A program made the position numbers and the translations under genes. The notes beneath the pieces were generated by a model. That model made no database searches and had not been told where the DNA came from. It saw nothing but the letters and a program-made list of their open reading frames with translations. Positions 58,098-64,000 of a DNA stretch of 64,000 nucleotides are shown here, piece by piece. Location of the stretch: contig CM034239.1 in NCBI GenBank assembly GCA_019916065.1, positions 48,993,812-49,057,811 on the forward strand. Reading direction: 5' to 3'. Origin of the DNA: Vitellaria paradoxa. Taxonomy: Eukaryota; Streptophyta; Magnoliopsida; Ericales; Sapotaceae. How positions within the stretch are numbered: the first letter of the stretch is position 1; every line of letters starts with the position of its first letter.

Positions 58098-59764
58098 GTG
58101 AGTGTGTGAGCATGTGTGGCTTACGGGTGAGTAAAAAAAAAAAAAAAAAGTTGAAAAGTCAAAGAAAGTGGCTAATGCATATATGTATGTGTGTGTGTGA
58201 GAGAGAGAGAGAGAGGAAAAGTGTACAGCCCACGGCAGCCCAAAAAAAAAAAAAAAAAGAAAAGAAGCTCCTAGAATTTCTTTTACTTGGCCACCAAGTG
58301 TGCCATGTGTGTGTACATGTGTGAATATGGGTCATATATATATATGCGTGTGTGGTTGGACGCCTGCTAGAGAAAAAAAAAATCGAGAAGAAGAAAAAGA
58401 AAACAGAGAAGAGGAAGGAAGAAGAAAGAAAGAAGGAGAAAGGAAGGAAAGGAAAGGAAAGAAAGAGAAGATGAAAATTAAGAATTTTGATCAAATTATT
58501 GAGGTAAGTTATTTATTTTATCAGTTTAAAATTAATTTCATGGAATGTTAAATAAATTAAACATGTAAAAAAATGATATGATTGTGTTTTATTTGTCCGA
58601 TTTTTATTTTGCTTAATTATTCAATATTTAAGTTATATAATTTATTTAGGTTAAATTTAAGACTGAAGAATAGTCCGCAATAACCACCTCACTACCCTCA
58701 TGTTGTCAGGAAATCTAAACTTAAAAAGTAAAAGATAATAAATGTTAATAAATAAATTTTATTCCATTGATATCAATTATTTATGGTAAGGAATATTGAT
58801 TGTGGTAAATTAATTTGTTAACGGAAAGTTGACATTATTTAGGAGAAATATAGTGTATGAGTTAATACTTTTATGTGAAGAATTAATTGTGGGGTATATT
58901 GACAGTAAATTAAAAATATTTATGGAGTAATAATTACTGTTATTATTTTAATAGTAATTAATGAATTGGAATTATTTGTGAAAAAATAATATTTATATAT
59001 GAGAAATTATTTATGTGTGAATATTGATGATTTATGTGGTATTTGGATTGATAAGGTAGTGGTAATCATTTATGGAGTAATCTGTGGGGATAAACAAAAA
59101 AATAAAATAAAATAATACAGAATATTATGAAATATTTATATTAACGATTAATTAATAATAAAGATGATTTTTATTTCAGAACATATTTGCCAGAAATACT
59201 AAATGACTATTGTGAAAATTTATATTTAGCAGAGGAATTATTTGTGAGGATAATAAAAATATTGATTGTCTATGAATTAATTAAGTGATGATGATTTATG
59301 ATTATTTTTGAAATCATGAATGTGAGTGCTGTTGTTGTAACGTGGGGAATTATTTGTGTGAATGAGAAATATTGTGTAATTATAAATTAATTTTGTTAAT
59401 ATCAAATTATGAGTATTCATGGAATAATAATTCGTATAATAGATATTTTTCTGTATGCAATAAATTATGAATTAAGTATGTTGATGATGATTTATAACTA
59501 TTTATATGATGTTAGTGGGTGGCTTGACATTTTAAAATTATACCTTATTTGTGACTTGATTGTGACGATACTTAATTGTGACTAATTATGGGTTACAATA
59601 CCTTATTTGTGGATTGATTGTGGTGATGTTAAATTGTGGCTATTTATGGGGTTGCTGAATGGGAAGTGATATTTTTACTAAGAAACACAACAATAATAAT
59701 GATAGTAATAAAATAATAAATATCATTGCATAGCATGGATTGTGTGCATTGCACGTGCATTGAG

Positions 59765-60330
59765 GCCAGATGGGGCTAGGTCAGATGGGACCAATGATAC
59801 GGCCAGATGGGGCTAATGAGATAAACTAAATTAAAGCCACTGTCCACCGTTGAGCGCTCAACTCATAAGCCAAATGTGGCCAATTGTGTGTACATTAACA
59901 CTTAAATCATTCATCATACGTACATATCATGGCAGTGCCAGATGGGGCATGTGGCCATCATGATGCATTAAGAAAGTTTGATATAATGATATGATGAGGT
60001 TGATGGTTGACACATGATGCTTATGATGCGGTGACATATTGCCAGATGGGGCATAATGTGATGCTACGAGTGGATAAGGGGATCATGTTAATGATGTGAT
60101 GTGATGTTGCTATTATTGATAATTTAATTCTTAATTATTTGTGAGACTATTGGTTGTGTAATGGATTATGGATGCACTAATGACATGGTGATATATTGCC
60201 AGATGGGGCATATTGTGATGTTACGAGTTGATAAAAGAATCATGGAGTAATAATGTGAAATGATGTGACTAGTGTTATTAAATTTAATTCTTCGTTAATT
60301 GTGAGATTACTGTTTATGAAATTAATTGTG
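59765..60330 (+). repeat. GCCAGATGGGGC motif cluster and 157-base tandem repeat in the LTR
   Basis: GCCAGATGGGGC or a one- or two-base variant occurs near 59765, 59780, 59802, 59937, 60041 and 60198. The last two head an imperfect tandem repeat of about 157 bases that also shares TGTGATG.TACGAGT and TAATTTAATTCTT. Confidence 0.85.
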
Positions 60331-60742
60331 GGTGCATATTATAAGACAATCAATTGGGATGAGATGGGGAGATGAGTTCTAATGAATGTGTGATGAGAAC
60401 GGAAGTAATATAACAATAAAAATGAAAGTGGGAATAATTTATTATCTTTTATTTTAAATATAACACTTCCACTTCGTATGTGACACTCAGACCTAAATCT
60501 TAAATTTTTCAGGTTGAGATAGGCGTGGCTGCATGTGCTGGAAGATGACTCAAGTTGTCTATTTCTCCATTTTAATTCTAGTTATGTAATAATTTTAGTG
60601 TTTGTGGAAAAAAAAATTAACTCTAGAGTTCCAATTTGTGAGATGTCATATTCAAAGTGATTATTATATGGAAGGATTTGTGAGCATCTACTCCTATTGA
60701 AGGGGCTAAATATGTATCATAAAATAGGGGTGTGACATTGGG

Positions 60743-62747
60743 GATGTATATATTCAACAGCACAATTGCACTTAAAAAAAAAATTGGATACCTATTTATC
60801 TATACACCCAACAACACAATTGTACAAAAACATAAAAATGAAAAAAAAAAAATAATAATTAGTACACCTATTAATGAAGGGAACTTAAAGTCGTGATCGA
60901 GAAACGTCAAACAAAATAGTATATCAAGCATTAAAACTTTCTATCAGTTTCGAGTTTCAACTTCAATGAAAGAGGAAATTATAAGATTAGAGTTTCAGTT
61001 TCAATGCCGAGAGAGAAAAAGTAACTCTAATTGAAAAAAACTCTAACTTTTGCCTTCTGTCATGTGCAATCTCAGAAACTTATTTTAAAAATTATTTAAT
61101 TGATTAGTATAGATATTTTACTAATGGCCCAACTTAAAAATTATAGTCCAGAGCTAAAAAAAAAAAATTACGGGTGCCATTTAAAATATACATATTTATA
61201 AAAATATTTATACTATACATATAATATTTTTTTAATGTCTGGGGGAGCCAAGGGCCCCTTGGTCAAGCCTTGGTTCCGTCTCTGGTTTTAAGAAAATATG
61301 GATGCAAGAATGTTAGGTAAACTTCCTCTCTTCCTTCTTCTTCTCCTCTTTTTCTTTATCTATTTCTTTTTACTCTTTCTTTCCTTTTTGTGTATTTTTT
61401 CATCTTGTGTTTTCTTTTTCTCTCCTCACATCACACACACATCGTCTCTTTCTCTCTTTCATCCACACACTCACAAGATGTATAACATTATAAGCTTTCA
61501 ATTTTTGCACGGTGAATCGTTTTATCTTCTAATTCATGCATGTAATGCAATTATATGCAAAGGAATGAATTGGCAAACATGATAGTCACATGAAAGGGCT
61601 CTAGATAGCTGGACATATGAGAGGTGTGGGTGGATCGTCCACCTATGTGTATATAAATATATATAGTTTGGTTGATGAAAAATTGTTTGAAAAACTCTAA
61701 AGTCAGACTATTGTATGAATGGTTCTGAATGGCCCATCGTCCAAACATGTGTGCCAACTAGGTTCCAAGCTAAGGAAAATTTTAAGTATTACAATGCTAG
61801 ATTTAATGTAAAATAATCATTATGCTCTCATGAATAAATAATGATAAATAAATATTGAATAGAATAAAATAATCAAATAAATATCTAGATCACAATAGAT
61901 TGCTAAATGTTAGCACCAATTGGTTAGTAAAAATCTTGTTTTCAAAAAATAAGCTACTTTTAGTGAAAATTTGGTAGATAAATCTCAAGCTTTTATCAAC
62001 CAATTAGTTTGTGAGAAGCATCTTATTTTTAAAATAATTTCTATCTTTAGCGACCAGTTACTTGAAAAATATCTTACTGTTAGCATCCAATTGATCGGCA
62101 AAGATTGACAAATAATGACCAAATTTTGACTGGCGAAAATGTCATTTTACTGGCCAAATACTTAGTTTGATTTCCACTACTTTTTACAATTAACTTTATT
62201 TGACCAATTGATAATCAAAATTAGTTTGGTCAGCAATACATTTAGCAATCAAAACAAAACATTTTTGTTGCTAAAAGTACCGCTTCTTGTAATGATTGAA
62301 AAAAAAAAATTATTATTCAAGTTTTTCAAATTTATTTTTTACCCTTAGTACCTCTTATTTATAAGGAGAATATTTACATGGCAGAAGAATTTATCAAAAT
62401 TAGTTGTAAGAAAAATGTTAGAATATCATATTTAAAATAAAAAAATATTTTAGTGGTTATTTTTATTTAAGATAATAAGCACGTGAGTGTTTGCGTTATT
62501 TTAATAATTATTTATTTATTGTTAACGTAGCGTTGCTGTGTTTAGAATGACTAGCACCCAACCCTGGCGATAACCCAAGGTCAGGAAGTAATTCACACAT
62601 TTTATTATCAAACTGACGAGGGCCCACCCAACTTTTTCTTCAGAAATTCAAGAGGGAAATGCCAACCACGCCAAATTCACATTACACAAATTGACAGTTT
62701 TGATGTGATAACTACCACCATTGCTTTTAACATCCCAGAATAACTAT
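60743..62747. other. Noncoding part of duplication copy 2
   Basis: It aligns with 23780-26390 of copy 1 minus that copy's MITEs. It includes pyrimidine-rich (61330-61430) and CA/CT tracts. Open frames here differ between copies and look noncoding. Confidence 0.6.
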
Positions 62748-62750
62748 TAA

Positions 62751-62904
62751 GGATTTGTTTGGTTGATAAAAAATTGATTAAAAAATATAATAAAAGTAAA
62801 AAAATGTGATATAAAAATAATATGTAGAGAAATTTAATAAAAAAATATAAAAATTAATTAAAATTGATGAATTTTAATAAATTTTAGCACTACCAAACAG
62901 TACC
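62751..62904. mobile_element. MITE, 154 bases, TAA duplication, same family as 24909-25063
   Basis: The left end GGATTTGTTTGGTTGATAAA and right end CACTACCAAACAGTACC are inverted repeats. TAA flanks it at 62748-62750 and 62905-62907. Copy 1 reads GACTATTAATTAACCCG through the site near 26400. Confidence 0.88.
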
Positions 62905-63081
62905 TAAATTAACTCGCCAATTTGTGGGGGTGTTTCAACGACAATGGGGGGCAACTTGTCAACTAGACGATCATGCACATGTTAACATCAATGCTCAAAC
63001 CCCCAGAGTCATGTATTCAACAGCTAGGGTTATGATTATAGATTAATTTATGCACTCAAACTTTGGTTAAACCTTATTATA

Positions 63082-63175
63082 TATATAGGTCTTTGTATTA
63101 GAGTGTGCTTAGAATGAAAAAAATTTGTTATATAGGTCTTTGTATTAGAGTGTGCTTAGAATGAAAAAAATTTGT
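63082..63175 (+). repeat. Perfect 47-base tandem duplication
   Basis: The unit TATATAGGTCTTTGTATTAG... at 63082-63128 is repeated without change at 63129-63175. Copy 1 has one unit near 26590-26636. It lies at the start of the family-X MITE at the duplication's right edge. Confidence 0.95.
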
Positions 63176-63268
63176 AAAATTAGATAAAAATTGTGAGTTT
63201 GTAATTCGAATAATGAAATAAAAAATAAATAATTTTTTAAAATTTTTAATATTTTTTAATGAATATCA

Positions 63269-64000
63269 AAATTTCAAACGGATGTATTTGGTATTAATTT
63301 GTTCTAGTTGCATCTTGAATCCATCCATCTCCATTTATTTTTTTATACATTCTACATTGCAACAAATAATTAATTCCCCTTCCGAGAAAATTCTTAGGGT
63401 TAGTATTTAGACGCAAGTAGTGCTTTGGGTCTATATATATATATATATAGATCTAGTTGGTCTAATAGGCTGCGGTGTGATTTAATTTTCTTTCTGGTCA
63501 AGTAGGCTGGCTGCGTCACCTTTATGGCCATTAAATTATTATACTTATAAAAGTCAAGATATACCTAACGTTAATTTCTCATTTGGGGTACCGCTGGTGT
63601 AAAAAAAAAAATGAAAAATTTTTGTTTTTTTTTTAATTTTTGTCGTGATGTTGTAACGTGTTATTTAAAAAAAAAAGTTATATAATTAATAAAAATTTAT
63701 AAAAAATTGTTGAAAATTAAAAAAATTAAAAAATTTTGATAAATTTTAATAGAAAAAGTAGAAGACAATTGATAATTCGTGAAAAGTTTGTGAGAGTTAA
63801 TGTGCGCCAAATGAGACCTTACCACCTTACAGAATGCTAACATGCATGAGCCCGGAGACCCACAGATTGAGTTGTAAGAGCAGCCGACATAATTAATTTT
63901 TTTTTTAAATTTTATGTAACAAAGTTTATAATTTTATTAATCCGTTATTATATAATTTTACTAATTTATTTTTATTGTTTTTTTTCCCTGATACGACACA
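63269..64000. other. Intergenic DNA to window end
   Basis: AT-rich with an (AT)n tract at 63431-63451. No gene is recognised, and no HAK/KUP exon is visible on the minus strand up to the window edge. Confidence 0.5.

Larger units (their letters stand above)
57579..60737. mobile_element. Solo LTR, 3159 bases, TTGGG target duplication
   Basis: It starts TGTAATATCC and ends GGGGTGTGACA, the TG...CA ends of an LTR. TTGGG flanks it at 57574-57578 and 60738-60742; copy 1 has TTGAGGATG once at about 23775. Within it there is no second LTR, primer-binding site, or gag/pol frame, so it looks like a solo LTR left by recombination. The length and end motifs fit long LTRs of plant Ty3/gypsy elements; orientation and lineage are not settled. 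It holds a nested MITE (57828-58097), a purine-rich stretch (58370-58470) and repeated GCCAGATGGGGC motifs. Confidence 0.82.
45208..63268 (+). repeat. Segmental duplication, copy 2 (pairs with 10283-26728)
   Basis: Direct-orientation partner of copy 1, separated from it by about 18.5 kb. It is longer mainly because of its own insertions (45577, 46126, 47098, 50067, 53983, 54248, 57579, 62751). The right edge lies in a family-X MITE whose homology to copy 1 stops near 63268. No protein gene is recognisable inside. Confidence 0.93.

Noticed and set aside
58106..58551. Open frames around 58106-58551
   Set aside because: They translate microsatellite and purine-rich tracts inside the solo LTR. 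Composition is low complexity.
1..64000. CRISPR array, operon or bacterial-type system
   Set aside because: The tandem repeats lack unique spacers, genes have introns, and all recognisable families are plant nuclear ones.

Overview
This is nuclear DNA from a flowering plant, most likely a eudicot. It is very AT-rich, its genes have GT-AG introns, and it holds plant-specific families (SAUR, an LRR/malectin receptor kinase, a HAK/KUP potassium transporter) plus dense plant-type transposable elements. I cannot name the species. Only one gene looks fully intact, the SAUR. A second, for a small membrane protein, has a problem at its 5' end. The other two gene-like loci are a broken receptor-like kinase and the 3' end of a potassium transporter.

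Layout: 1-10282 is AT-rich intergenic DNA with several MITE-like elements around one intronless minus-strand SAUR gene (3273-3674). 10283-26728 is the first copy of a large segmental duplication. 26729-29680 is intergenic with a MITE and a SINE. 29681-41199 is a plus-strand pseudogene of an LRR-VIII-2/malectin receptor-like kinase, with ten recognisable exons; it has lost all its leucine-rich-repeat exons and carries a nonsense codon and a frameshifting deletion. 42375-43012 (minus) encodes a three-membrane-segment protein of unknown function. 44370-45073 (minus) holds the last two exons of a HAK/KUP transporter, ending about 130 bases from the second copy of the duplication, 45208-63268.

The dominant structure is this direct duplication. 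The two copies (16.4 and 18.1 kb) align from end to end. In one 117-base stretch I counted six differences. The copies differ mainly by insertions that arrived after the duplication, so each copy supplies the empty site for insertions in the other. That fixes several elements to the base: in copy 1 a CACTA element with ATG target-site duplication, a SINE with a 20-base duplication, a 2.0-kb Mutator-like insertion with a 9-base duplication, and PIF/Harbinger-like MITEs; in copy 2 a SINE with a 16-base duplication, a 3.16-kb solo LTR with TTGGG duplication (itself holding a Mutator-type MITE with a 9-base duplication), and further MITEs. The Mutator-like insertion contains a 147-base tandem array whose units each form a strong hairpin.

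I see no convincing protein gene inside either duplicated copy; open frames there are broken between copies or are explained by the tandem repeat. I found no operon, CRISPR array or wholly new gene system. The most unusual items are the paired-copy insertion record, the hairpin array, and the placement of copy 2 in or beside the transporter gene.
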